Shown here: positions 22,601 to 34,727 of the stretch, one piece after another
How positions within the stretch are numbered: position 1 is the stretch's first letter
Layout: every line of letters starts with the position of its first letter
Origin: Portulaca oleracea
Lineage: Eukaryota > Streptophyta > Magnoliopsida > Caryophyllales > Portulacaceae
Length of the DNA: 64,000 nt
NCBI GenBank assembly: GCA_029582165.1
Contig: CM055893.1
Location: 24,279,179-24,343,178 of the forward strand
Reading direction: 5' to 3'
Made by a program: the position numbers and the translations under genes
The notes under the pieces: generated by a model
What the model was told of the DNA's origin: nothing
Seen by the model: the letters and a program-made list of their open reading frames with translations, nothing else
Databases searched by the model: none

Positions 22601-24843
22601 TCATCGCAAAAGATTTCCTTTAGTCGGCAGCACATTTTTAAGACCTTGCCACAGAAAAATTTTTACCTTCGGAGGTATGTCTAATTTCCAAATCCATTTA
22701 TACTCCCATTTGTGCACCCAATCATCGCAGCATTGCGTAATTCTAGTAGCAGTTTTTGTTGAAAATTTTCCCGAACCTGTTAAGCCCCAATAGACTTCGC
22801 CCCTAGTATCTCCATATGGAATTGGTGTGCCTAAGATTTTTTGTGTCACTGTAATGTCACTTGCCACTTCTCTAAGTCTTGCCAGATTCCACGTCCTATT
22901 CAGACTAATAAACTTATCCACTGCGATGTCCAAATTCTCTATATTCACATTTTTAGGGTAGCTCATTTCCAAAATAGTTTTGTCGTCACACCATCGATCC
23001 TTCCAAAATTTAATGCTTTTTTTGTTCCCTAGGATCCATCTCAATCCTTTTGTCAGAGTGTCTCTAGACCGTAGAATAGCTTTCCAGACAGATGAGTCGT
23101 GGGCTCTACAACTAGTTTCCAAGAACTCCCTATTTCAAAGATATTTTTTCCTCATAAAACGTGCCCACAACCCTTCCTCATTTAAAACTTTCCAAGCCAA
23201 TTTGTACTGAAAGGCCATATTAATGTCCTCCGCTCTTCGTAGAGCTAGCCCCTATACTCCTTTGGCGTACAAATGGTATTCCAAGCTACCATTGGGATCC
23301 CTTTTTTATTTTGATCTTTTTCCAGAAGAAGTTCCTATTGATGCTATCTAGAGCATTGCAAGCATGTGAGGGTAGTTTAAAGCATTGCATCATATGCGCA
23401 GGTAAAGACTCTAAGTTTGCTTGGATTAAAACAATTCTTCCTGCTTTGGAGAGTGAATTTGCTTTCCATGCTGACATTCCATCCGTTGCTTTTTGGATGA
23501 CATCAGAGAATCTGTTTCTATTTAGTCTTCCCGTTGTCATGTTACACCCTAAATATTTTCCTATTGATTTTGCCACTGGGATATTAAAGATACCTTCTAT
23601 ATTTTCTTGAAGGGATCTAGGCGTGTTTTTTGAAAAGATTAAGGTGGATTTACGGAAATTCACCATCTGACCCGACACCCTCATAGAACTTCTATAGGAT
23701 GATCTTATGACGAAACGTTGTTTCTATGGATGCTTTACAAAATAAGAGACTGTCATCCGCGAAAAAGAGGCAGAGGATCTTATTTGTTTGTGGGGCTAAC
23801 TGAATTCCAATCCCCAATTTACGGTTAACCATCTTGTACTGAATTTTACCACTGAGAATATTCATACATAATATGAAAAGATATGGTGACAGAGGGTCGC
23901 CTTGTCTGAGACCCTTTGAATGCCAGAAAAAGCTGTATGGGGTACCATTGATAAGGAGTGAATATGTGACAATAGAGATACATTGCTCTATTAGGCCAAT
24001 CCTTTTGCTGCAGAAGCCCATTTTTTGTAACGCAATTTTTCAGGAAATTACACTCGATGCGGTCATAAGCCTTTTTCATATCCAATTTCACCGCTAAGCA
24101 GGCTGTTTTTTTCCTACTAGCCTTGAACTTATGCATTATTTCGTGGGTTAGTAATATATTATCATGAATGGATCGTCCAGGGATGAACGCGCTTTGAAAA
24201 GGTGAGATTATGTTTCGATGAAGGGGTCTCAGTCTATTGACTAGAATTTTTACGATGGTTTTGAAGAAAGTGTTGCAAAGACTAATTAGTTTGAATTGAC
24301 TTGTTTGCGATGGATTGTCTGTTTTAGGCACCAGAGTAATAAATATTGAATGGTCGATTTCTCTCATAAGTTTTCTGGTGGTGAAAAAATCTTGGATTCC
24401 TTTAATTATATCTCCCTTGATCACCTCCCAAGCTCTTTGGAAGAATCCTGATCTATAACCATCCGGACTCGGAGTTTTGGCCGGTTAATTTCAAAAAGGG
24501 CTTGTTTTATCTCGTCCTGTAGAGGTATTGCGGTAAGAAGACTATTCTCTACGTCTGAAATTGACTTAGGAACATCATTATTCAAGTAGAGAGGAGTTCT
24601 GCGTTGGGATGTGAATCTATTTTTGTAATCCATAACAAACTGATATCCAATTTCTTCGCTATTCTCCAACCATGATCCTAGGTCACTTTTAATCTTAGTT
24701 ATTTGTTGCGTTTTCTTCCGTCCTTTTGCCAATCTCTGAAAAAATGTCGAATTGCGATCACCTTTAGTAAGCCAATCTTCCCTTGCAAGTTTGACCCAGA
24801 AATTTTGATTAAAAAGAAGTAGTTTCTCCCTTTGTTTTATCAT
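22601..24843 (-). pseudogene. LINE ORF2 reverse transcriptase
   Basis: Several overlapping open stretches make up an L1-type RT. Upstream is AREDWLTKGDRNSTFFQRLA, the conserved linker, then SPGPDGYRSGFFQ-like sequence. The fingers and palm include AFIPGRSIHDNILLTHEI and LAVKLDMKKAYDR. GLRQGDPLSPYLFILCMNIL is the substrate-binding region. FADDSLLF near 23,750 is the catalytic FADD box. The thumb and connection continue as GKYLGCNMTTGRLNRNRF and WKANSLSKAGRIVLIQANL. At least three frame breaks inactivate it. The domain order is that of plant L1 elements. Confidence 0.93.
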
Positions 24844-25866
24844 TCGTAATAGCCATTGGTCTAATCTTACACTCTGAGGTTGGTCCAGAAGTTTAGTTTC
24901 TAGATCCTCAATTTTCCTAAGGTTTTATTCCAACTTATTTTGATTATTTCCAAATTGGGACTTAGTCCAACATCTAAATTCTTTTTTTAAATCTTTCAGT
25001 TTTTGTGCTATTTGGAACATTGCAGTTCGTTGAACGATTTTTTTTCCCCCCAATTTCTCTTAGTAATTAATATCCATCATTTGATTGTACTGACCCCAAA
25101 AATTATGGTATCTAAAAGGAAAAATTATGTGATTTGGAACTATATTCCGGGTAGTAAGGATTATCGGCCAATGGTCCGAGAAGGTGAAAGTACCATGTGA
25201 TGTAATGGTTTTTTCGGATATAAAGTCACGAAATCATTTCTCAATATTGCTCGGTCTAACTTTTCTAAGATCCAGGTACCAATTGTGAGTTTCTTCCACG
25301 TAAAAGGACGTCCGTTGATGACGATTGATTCGCCATTTATGTTCATAAAAAAATTCATTCAGTCTACTAAATCTTGAAAGACCAGGAGTTACACCTCTTT
25401 TTTTATCATCTACTTTTTCTAGTTCATTCAAATCCCCTATTATACACCAAGGTCGGTCAAAAAATTGATTTTGAATATGTAAGTTGTTCGAAAAATTATC
25501 CTTATCCCTTATTTGAGTTGGCCTATAAACTCCTGAAATGATAAATTTCTTTTAATAGAGGGGTCATGGACAAGCCGATGGATTAATTGCACGATCTTCT
25601 TTGGATAAGGTAGCTACATGAATGTTTGATTGTCCCAGAGAGCCCATATTCTCCCCGAGTGATTTGGGGGGGGGGGGAGGGGGGGAGGGGATAAAGTCAA
25701 ATTATTCAAAGCCCAGTTGCTTTATAATTCTAAGAGAATTAACCTCATTTGTCGTTGTTTTAGATACAAAAAGAATATCTGGTTGATGCAATTTTTTCAA
25801 GGTTTTTAATTCACCTTGAATTTTTGCTATTGTAGCTCCCCCTACATTCCATGCTATGATTTTCAT
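24844..25866 (-). pseudogene. LINE ORF2 endonuclease
   Basis: ORF2 starts with ATG at 25,866 on the minus strand: MKIIAWNVGGA, the start of the apurinic-type endonuclease domain (N of the metal site). It continues PDILFVSKT, where the catalytic glutamate is replaced by lysine, then CIIGDLNE (the D-x-N site) and TFSDHWPII (the C-terminal SDH site). In-frame stops lie near 25,700 and 25,560; a G-run at 25,668-25,688 adds slippage. Target-primed nicking would be lost. Confidence 0.88.
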
Positions 25867-27533
25867 ATGTATGTTGTTATTTGTGAGAACCGATCTTTAG
25901 GCTTAATCCTACTCGGGGGGTATCATTGTTTCCGATCACTTCGACGTCATACACAGTATACCACCTGGGGTTTTTGTTCGCTCTATGTCAAAGCATGGCT
26001 TGTCAAAGAAAGGCCTTGGTAAGGTACTCGTGAGAGGACCATTACAGTCGCCATTATTAGACTAACAAACACCTGTCGGCTACTTACAAACTCAAGACTT
26101 TTTATGGAAACAGGAATCAACAACACAAACAGTGAGGGGGTTATGTTACAATTCTGCTTAGTACAACATTTGAAATGTTTAACCACACTGGTAATTCTTG
26201 TAGAGCTCCTGCTCCTTGCTCTTTGTTCCTTTCAGAATATGGTTGTCATGTTATTCCCTTTGAGATTAAACTAAGGGAACTTGTTAGATAAACAAAACAC
26301 AAAACACTTAATGAAAATTCGATTCTCCACAAAGCTAAAAACACCAATTGTCTCAGTTTGCCACTTCTCTTACCAAATGTGGCAATCCCCCTCGACGTTT
26401 CCCTGGGGGTTTCCACCGGTCATTAACCCCTTTGCGAAATTAACCAAATGGTGTGAACCCCTTGGTAACTAGAATCAATCGTCGTCTTCCCTTGTACTTA
26501 ACAAGTAGATTACATACCAGGGGTGGCTAGATTGAGAATCTAGTTGCAACTGATTCATTCCACCCTTGTCTTGACTACATAAAATAAACTAAAAATAGAG
26601 CAACATCATGAATTCTATTTCTCTCCATAAAGTCAGTCTTGCTGTTATAAGATTTAACCAACAAGCCAGCCTTGCATTGGCACTCAACATATAAACCCAA
26701 CAACTTGTATTGATAACCATTATATTACAATAAAGGTGGACTAAAGGCCCACATTTAGAACTGAAGACAAGAATGATAACAACATAAGGAAACACACCAT
26801 AAAAGCACACGCCTCAGAAGAACACTTGGCCTCTAGTAATACAGGCGTGGAAACACCTAAGACAACATCTATCATACAACAGGATGAGCCATAACACATG
26901 CCAACAAAAAGGTACTAAGATTATTGCACACCAAGCCAAGCATCATGAGCAAACCCAACAGATAAAGGATTACAGGGACTTATCCCCTTGGTTCTCCGTC
27001 TTCCTCTTAGAAGAGTCAAATGACATCTCCACATCCTAGATGAGAGTTCTGAAAATCATCAACGTAGTCATCAAGATTATTTGGGTCCTAGCTATCCTCC
27101 TCCATGTTTAGATTATCTTCCTCATCAGAGGGGTCTAAAGGATCTTCATAAATCACTTCACCCCTAGGAGCCATTTGGTCCCTATGGGCCAAAATGATAT
27201 CGCTCGAAATAGGGACAACCCCCCCAGCAGCCTCTTGAACATTTTCCTCACCAATAGTCGCCTCCTGAACATTCTCCTCACCAACAACAGTCTCCTCCAC
27301 TAAAGCTCTCTCCTGGAACACCACTTCAAACTCCTCCTTTTATGGAAATATAGGGGAACGAATGGGAGATAGATAGACCATATTGAAGGGAATACCCCCC
27401 TCAAACCCAGTCACTTCCTTTGGTACCTGGTAACTTTAGAAGAGATGGCTCCCATGTCCTGGTTTTGGTTATTCACTTTATTAGCCCTTGGGTAGGTTAT
27501 GGGTCTTTGTCTCTTTTTAGGAGTGTAACAACC
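25867..27533 (-). pseudogene. LINE inter-ORF region and ORF1 C-terminal part
   Basis: Non-coding up to about 27,000. At 27,088-27,324 a minus-strand frame encodes a strongly acidic segment with two GEENVQEA repeats and a D/E-rich end. ORF1 proteins of plant L1 elements often have low-complexity tails, so this may be the ORF1 C-terminus, but the segment itself is not diagnostic. The region ends where the Tekay-like element is inserted. Bases 27,299-27,533 are the first part of a tandem duplication continued at 37,233. Confidence 0.55.
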
Positions 27534-30033
27534 CGAGGAAAATCGCCTCTTAATACGTATTAATTAGTTTAAATAATCAAGGTTAAAATTAAATCACGAA
27601 TAATTTAAAGCGCGTGTTCCATTTTTCTAACCGAGTGTATGTTTTACAGGACTTGAGCGATGCAACAACCGTCCATGATTTAATTTAATTTTCTTTTCTT
27701 GAGAAATCTCTACCGTTAAATTTTTATAGTGATTCTGATCGTATATGAATTCTTTTACCGAGACCAATGTATCGGGTCTTTCTTTTATCTAAGTCAATTT
27801 GGGATTATAATTATGAGAAATTTCATGGAGGAGTATTGATATATTTATTTGGGTTACCAATAATATTTTACGATATACCAAGTTTTTAGTAATTTGGGAT
27901 TTGGGAATTATAAGTGTAGGAGGAAGGATTAAAATTGATAAAAATTTACCTTGGGCCTTTTGATTTAATCGGCCACTAAGGAAGAAAGGGAGGCAGGCCT
28001 TTTTGTTTTGGGCTTAGGACATGGTTATGTATCTTTATAAGATTAAATTAGAAGGGAGATAGACCTTTTGAAGCCTAATCTCTCAAATCTCTCATGTCAT
28101 GCTCCCTCTCTTCCATTTGCTCCTCCACAGGCCGCCACCTCTCTGCCACCTGCTGTCCGGCCACCACCAGCCCATGCCGGCGAGTTTTTCCGGCCATTTT
28201 TCGGCCACCGTCGCATCCTTGCACCACCATCATCTTTGTTCTCTATTCTCTTCTCCTTTACAAGTGTAAAATAAGTGTTTCTAAGTTCATCAAGTAAAAA
28301 GGGAAGAATTTCAAGCATCAAGGAGAGAAATCTTGGTCCTTCCAAGAGATCGTTGCACTACTGTTCAAGTCTCTGCCCGTCCAGTACGTATTCTTAAGTC
28401 TTCAGGTACGTATATTGCCTGATTTTTTTTATGAATAATAGCATGAACTAATCATTTATGTTCAGTTCTAAATTTATTTTATATTAGCCATGTCTATATG
28501 TAAAGTATCATGATTTATGTTTAAAAATGTATGCAAGTTCTCACGGAGTCTTTTTAAGTAATTCTGGTCAATTTATCAGCGTGATTTCACAATTATTTCC
28601 AAGTATTTTTATTGCATACCCGTTATATCAGAAAACTTTTACAATAAAATTTATGCTTTGGATAATTGAATCAATTAATGAATATTCCCCTTTAGATGTA
28701 GAAGTCTTATTCGAGGAGTTCACATAGGTATATGTTTAAGTTATAATTAGGAAATGGTAGTTTAACGAATCAATTTCATTAAGAACCCAAGGTCAAGGTA
28801 TCAAGGTTTAAGTTTTCAGGTTTTAGAAGTAAGTAAAGGCCCCACCCATGTTTATGGTGCTTTAGCACACACCACGTTTATGGTGCCTTAGTGCACACCA
28901 AGGGAAAACATGTTTTTGTGCCTTAATGCACCCCAAGTTGTTTATATATGTGCCTTAGTGCACCCAAGAAAAAAGATAGCTTTAGTGCCTTAGTTGCGCA
29001 CCATGAAAACCTGGCCAGTAGGATTATTATCCACCATCCGGATCTCCCGATCGGTCCGGGTATGTGCATACGGAGGCGTAGCCAATGATCGCAAAGTAGG
29101 GGATCTTCAGGGTAATAATACGACAACTAAATGTTACGTAGCTAAGTACTTTAAGGATCTAGCTTAAAGGTTAAGTCTTATAGGACGTGTTTATGGGTTT
29201 TAAATATATTTTACAACATGTTATAAGTCGCATTTTATGATTGGTCTGAAATAACAGTTTATGCTATATGTTGGGTATACGATTCGACTCATGTTTTATG
29301 ACGTAATTTACTTGTCACTTTCTAAATCATGTTTATGGAAAGGTTCCAAGGGTATGTCTATGTCGATTCATGCATGATCTTTTAGATTTCAAACAAGTTT
29401 ACGGTTATTCAGTACCTTTAAAAGGAAGAACTTACAAGTATTTTCATTAAAGTTGTGATTTAAATACATGTTAAGTTATATTTCTCATGTACAGGTTAAA
29501 TACGGTCAAGCTATGTAAGTTTTGCTACCTTTTTAATGGTTATTTGCTATTTATCTTGTTTCTAATGTTTGGAACTGCGCTAAACAACTAAAACGAATTA
29601 TAAATAGATTCTTATGTTGTTAGGGGTATACGTAATGAGTTCAACTCACTTTGCGAAGTTTTATGTTTTTGTTTTAGGAATCTCGGCAAAGGACAAGGGA
29701 AACGCCCCGGAAGGATGAAACCCTAGAGCTTCTTAAGGAGATTGAAGGTGGTTAAAGACTCTTTATGAAAGAGTTAAGGGAAATTTGTGATAGTGTGGCT
29801 TGTATAAGTTATATTGGGTTGTGTTAGGTTGCTTTGAAGTGGTTTAAGTTAAGTTATGTCTTGAGGATGCATGATCAGAGTTAGTGTATGTTCGGTTGTT
29901 TCGTTGGGTTTAGTCTTAGCCTTGTCCACTTCCGTGAACGGCGGTAATACTCCTAGGTGTTTATCCGCTGGTAATCATTGGGTTAGGTATATCATTAGCT
30001 TAATCTAGTGGTTAGTAACCTGGGGGCATTACA
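27534..30033 (+). repeat. 5' LTR of the Tekay-like element
   Basis: It starts TGTAACAACC and ends GGCATTACA. Between 28,855 and 29,003 it contains five variants of GTGCCTTAGTGCACC. The short ORFs at 28,068-28,345 on both strands recur in the 3' LTR with indels and are not genes. Confidence 0.93.
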
Positions 30034-30037
30034 ATTA

Positions 30038-30047
30038 TGGTATCAGA
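30038..30047 (+). other. Primer-binding site, initiator tRNA-Met type
   Basis: TGGTATCAGA starts four bases after the LTR end. It is complementary to the 3' end of plant initiator tRNA-Met. Confidence 0.85.
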
Positions 30048-32860
30048 TCAAAACAAACTTGGAGAAACACCTTTGGGATATCTTTAGGTTTTGAGGAAAA
30101 AAGTATATGATAAAATTAGGGGTAATTAAGCAATATAAAGAACACGATAAGAGTTTATATGCATGTGATTTGTTAGAATTTAAGTACATAAGGTACTTGA
30201 AGAAATGCTTGAGTTTTGTTCTAAGTTAAACAAGGAAATTCGGGGTGTGAGAAAAGTCTAAGTGTATGCATAGTGGTGTGAAAAGATCTAGGCAATAAAG
30301 ATTTATGCATGAATGCGGGAAAGAGTGAGTATAGGTTGAAGTTTATGTTCAAGATTTACTACAAGTTCATACGTCTGGGAAATATTGGTAAATGATGATG
30401 TTATGCTTGTTTATGGGAAATGTTAAGATATAAGGTGACGCGACGTTATAAGTTCGAGACCAATTATGATACCTGAAGTGTTAAGATTTGATATAGGTAT
30501 GGGTTTCGTCCGGGCAAATTTATGATATAAGTTTATGCCAGTAGGAGATTGTTTTACTTTGTTAATTCATAAATTGATATATGATATGTTGGAAGACCGA
30601 TCCCAGAATGCCAAACCCTCACACGATATTGACGAAACCGGAGGATTGCGTTTCCTCGCCCATTATGAAGTTAATGGAGGTCCTTATAAGATTAGAAATC
30701 AGGAGTTCAATTGGGCTAGCATATTTACCCATATGAAAGTCATTTCATTTTACAATAGATAACGGATTCGAAATCGCCGAACCCTTTACGCTATTCGTAC
30801 GGAACCAGGGGAGCTAGTCTCTGCACACGTTTCTAAAATGATAAAAGTCTTTAGTAAGTTAAGCCAAAAATCCATAGTTTAAGTACCGTGATTGAGTGAA
30901 GAGAGCTCACCGTCGGCTGACGACCCTCCCATGTAGTTACTCATGTATGGTATTTCCAAAACAAGTACCATGATTTCCCCTACACGCATAACTAGGACAT
31001 ACGCGAGGAAAGGTATCAGATATCAGGAGCTGGAGCATAGACCACTACGACCTTCCAGTTGCTACTTCAAGAGTATGGGGACTTCAAGGGTATTTCACAT
31101 ATAGTGTAGCGACCTCTTGGGACCCCAATCTTTTCTCTGGCTACGCCGTATGATTCTAATGGTATAAGGTGGTATAAGTAACATCGGGTCCTAAGGTCAT
31201 AAAAAAAAAAAAGTTTGAACCAAGAAGTAGAAAGTAAGGGTAAAAATGGGATAAGAGTGACCCAAGATCTAAGTAAGCAATGACTCAGATGATCAAGTCT
31301 ACCCCTTCACCTAGGACAGTTGGAAGAGGCAAAGATGGTTATATGAGGGTAAGAGCATAGTGATGTTTTTTTTTTTTTTTATATATTGTATAGTCGGGTT
31401 GGACGTAAGCGGTAACGGTGATGTGTTTGTAAGAGAAGATTATATCGCCAACCAAACCATGCTTAAGTGCCGCCCGAGTTAATTTTGGGACTAGGGCAGA
31501 TAGGTCTGACCCTAGGGATGATCAGGGGAAAGTGTAAGTACATGTGGTGGTTTCTAAAGCGGGGAGCAAACATATACATGAATGTATGCCCTGTGATAAG
31601 TGCTAAGAGAACCATCGCATGACAAGATTTTATATAGTCAAAGACGTCTGTGAAACCATGAATGGCATGACAAATGTGTTAACTAGACGTATAATCTTAG
31701 TGTACCCGATTACGTTTAAGTTGTATGTAGGGTTATCATAAGTGCTTTTAAGTTTAAGTAGTCGTATTTCTGGGAACTCTACTGAAATTACTACAAAGTG
31801 GTAGGGAAGAAAAGTGGTTACGAGTTCTCGATCATTTAATTTTGGTTTAACGGCTTACTAAGGATGGTCAACCAGGTGAACAGAGGTTTTATATAGTATC
31901 CACATCTCACCATGAGGTAGTAGAGCCATCGTGTAAATCTCCGTTTCATGATTAGTCTGGAGGATTATAATTATACCACTTGGCAATCGTATCTTTCCTT
32001 TACCATGCTTACCCCTCTGTACCTACCTATTTCTTTTATAGGAAATAAAAAGGAGAGTAAAATGTCTGGTATTAGTTCGAATGGTGCTATATGGTTTATG
32101 AGATAAAGTTGAAAAATATTGGAAACAGTTTCTAAAGAAAGATATACAGGACCTTTGAGTTTAGATTGCTTGAGAAAGGGACGGGTATTAGTGTAAGGAT
32201 ATATGATACTTGAAAGAAGGAGTAGCTAGTTTTACAAAAGAATGAGAGTCATATGGATAAATTCTAAAAGGGGGTACACGTTGTCACCCCATTGTTTTGT
32301 GAAGAAATGAAAAGGTCCAGACAGTTAAAAGGTGTAACACCCAGTGCTTTGGGGTAGATAAGAAACTTTTGCATTCACTGGCAAAAGCTTATTCGGAAAG
32401 TATGTGAAATATGAATCCATAATCCTATGAATAACCGGCTTAGTTATTTATTCACGAATGATGACCTTAGGGTTAGACATGATAATCGACAAGATTAAGG
32501 AAATAAGTCGAAGGAAGGAGCAAGCCAGATGTTCGCGCTGGATAAATACATCTATCAAGTCTCAGGAAGTGAATCATAAAGGAAACTAGCGACTCCGTAA
32601 TGTCCCTAGTGCGGGATAGGTAGTACGTGATAATGCAGGTTAAAATATGATCTCTCTAGAGATCGCAAAGTTGAGAGATCGCACCTAACATGGTGTGAAG
32701 TCATCCTTTGGTTTAGCTATCTTCTTTAAGTTCCAAGAACGAAACCTAACTTCAAAACTGCCAGATAAAAAGGCGCATGTGGAAATTAAAGGGTCCAAAG
32801 CCCAGTTGTGAACTAATATAAGGAAAGTTCATAGAACCTAGAGTGTGTTCCCTTGGGGGG
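30048..32860 (+). pseudogene. Tekay-like leader, gag and protease region, decayed
   Basis: Position between the primer-binding site and RT implies gag and protease, but I can identify little. A 'cctgtgataagtgct' stretch near 31,590 could be a remnant of the zinc knuckle. Stops are frequent in all frames. The only ORF of note is 30,535-30,762 (75 codons), including HYEVNGGPYKIRNQEFNW, which I do not recognise as gag. The region has decayed more than the LTRs suggest. Confidence 0.5.
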
Positions 32861-33700
32861 CACCTGTGCTTGTATAAAGAAGGGAGATGATCGTTTAAGA
32901 TTATGCATAAATTATAAAGGATTAAACAAGGTTGCTATCAAAAATAAGTATCCCCTTCCTCGAGATGGCGACCAGTATAATCAGTTACCTGGAGTTGGAA
33001 TGGTTCGAAAGTTGATTCGAGGTTAGAGTAACATCAAACAAAGATCAAGTTGGAAGATGTACATAGGGCTGCTTTTAAGGCTTGATATGGATATTATGGG
33101 CCTATAGTTATGTCTTTGAGCTTACCAACGTGCTAACAATATTTATGGATTTCAAGAACTAAGCATATGGGTGAGTGTAGGCAAAGATACGGTTGCGCTC
33201 TGACAATGTATTGAGCCACTTAAAGACTCAAAAGGGACATGAACGACAAGTGAGAAATTAGTCACAAACCTCAAAGCAGCGTCAATCATTTACTAAGTTG
33301 CCAAGGCTTAGGTTGTGGTTAAGAGAAATAACATCCTTAGGACATATAATGATCTAGAAGGTAATCCGGATCGATCAACAAAAAGTGAGTACAATTACAA
33401 AATAATGCAGAGCAGTAATTATTCCCAAGATAAGGGGTTTCGAGGCAGACAAATCGTGGTTATCAATGCACTCAAGAACTTGTTTGAATATTTTCTTGCC
33501 GTGACCAAAGGGTGGAAGGGAAACTCCAAAATTGTGTAGACTGAGGAATGTGGGGAAGCTTTTCAAGGACTTAAGAAAGGTTTCAGTATAGTTCAAGTGC
33601 ACGCCTAATATTCCGACCTCAATGGCACCAATTGTGCAGAACATGAAAATAGAAATGGTATACCGAAGGGAAACATGAGATTGAGATTGACCAAGTGTAG
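32861..33700 (+). pseudogene. Tekay-like reverse transcriptase and RNase H, decayed
   Basis: RT begins at about 32,875 with KKGDDRLRLCINYKGLNK followed by NKYPLPR, the conserved start of the Ty3 RT. Near 33,100 the reading PIVMSLSLPTC.QYL corresponds to VMSFGLTNAPATF. The YVDD box is not recognisable. Near 33,500 FLAVTKGWKG..KIV..TEECGEAFQGLKK matches the start of Ty3 RNase H (LTKK...W..ECE.AF..LK). Many stops are present and about half of RT seems deleted. Confidence 0.8.
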
Positions 33701-34260
33701 CCATTATATTCCAATAAATGAGAGTTGGAAGATAGGCAAGTTAGCTAGCATTTATGTGAAAGGGAAAAAGTAGTGAGGCTACAAGACATTCCAAAAAGAC
33801 ATAGTCTCTAGCCGAGATACCAAGTTCCAGTCACGATTTTGGGCATATTTGCAAAGAGCGTTCGACACCAAGCTGAACTTCAGTAGCTTGTATCACCCAG
33901 AAACCTATGGCCAAACAAAAAAAGTAAATCAGATAGTGGAAAACCTGCATAGGGCTTTTGTTTTAGATTCTCAGGAAAGCTGGGGAAACTTTTTACCGTT
34001 AGTAAGATTTTCCTACAATAGCAGTTATCAAGTTATAATTCAAATAACACTGTTTGAAGCCCTTTACAGTAGGAAATGCAGGTCTCCTTTATGTTGGAGT
34101 GAGTTGGAGGAAACCCTGTTGGTAGGTCTTGAGTTGATACAATACATGATGGATAAATTTCGAGTCATTCAGCAGCTTATCCGGACGGCCATAGCTGACA
34201 GAAGAGCTGTGCATATAGGAGAAAGAAACCCCTAGAATCTTAGCCAGGGGACAAAGTATT
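33701..34260 (+). pseudogene. Tekay-like integrase core
   Basis: The reading starts near 33,800 with SSRDTKFQSRFW (the DxR/F segment, catalytic D) and continues in the 128-codon frame from 33,849. SSLYHPETYGQTKKVNQI corresponds to the catalytic-glutamate motif YHPQTDGQTERVNQ; the glutamate is now lysine. LVRFSYNSSY and EALYSRKCRSPLCWSE follow, the usual Ty3 integrase end of the core. A stop at 34,235 precedes the C-terminal part. Confidence 0.9.
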
Positions 34261-34338
34261 TCTCTAGGTGTCACCCACTCAAGGAGCGCGTAGATTCAAT
34301 GTTAAAGGGAAAGCTAAGTCCTCGGTATACTGGACCTT

Positions 34339-34674
34339 ATGAGATTATTGAGAAAAATTAACTCGGTCGCATATAGGCTTGAATTGCCTACAGAATTAGA
34401 GCATATTCATGATGTGTTCCATGTCTCTCAGTTGCGCAAATATATACCAGACCCAAACACTGAACCCGAGCCAATATCTATTGCCAGGAATCTATCTTAT
34501 GAAGAAGTGATCGTTCAGAGTATAGACCGGAGAGTCAAACTTTTACGCTCCAAAGAGATTCCCCTGGTAAAAGTCCTTTGGACTACTCACTCCATGCGGA
34601 AGCTGCAGGGGAAACAAAAGAGGACATGCGAAACAAGTACCTCCATCTGTTTTAAGGCAAGACACCAAAGATAA
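34339..34674 (+). pseudogene. Tekay-like integrase C-terminus with chromodomain
   Basis: The 111-codon frame starts in the GPY/F region (preceding bases read SPRYTGPYEI). It continues LPTELEHIHDVFHVSQLRKY, the conserved end of the Ty3 integrase, and then NLSYEEVIVQSIDRRVKLLR and IPLVKVLW. The latter match the chromodomain that targets chromoviruses to heterochromatin; VKVLW is its tryptophan-containing strand. The last helix is frameshifted. The chromodomain supports a chromovirus and excludes Athila/Tat for this element. Confidence 0.88.
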
Positions 34675-34690
34675 GAGGGTAGTATTTTTA

Positions 34691-34727
34691 AGTTTCGGGG
34701 ACGAAACTTCTTTTAAGGGGAGTAAGA
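34691..34727 (+). other. Hairpin and polypurine tract before the 3' LTR
   Basis: AGTTTCGGGGACGAAACT (34,691-34,708) can fold with a 7-bp stem. It is followed by AAGGGGAGTAAGA (34,715-34,727), the polypurine tract that would prime plus-strand DNA synthesis. Confidence 0.8.

Noticed and set aside
22841..25200. Plus-strand ORFs of 63-99 codons across the LINE
   Set aside because: They are antisense shadows of the minus-strand reverse transcriptase and endonuclease.
28068..28345. ORFs of 66-82 codons on both strands
   Set aside because: They lie in the LTR, recur at 35,298-35,540 with frame-changing indels, and match no family.
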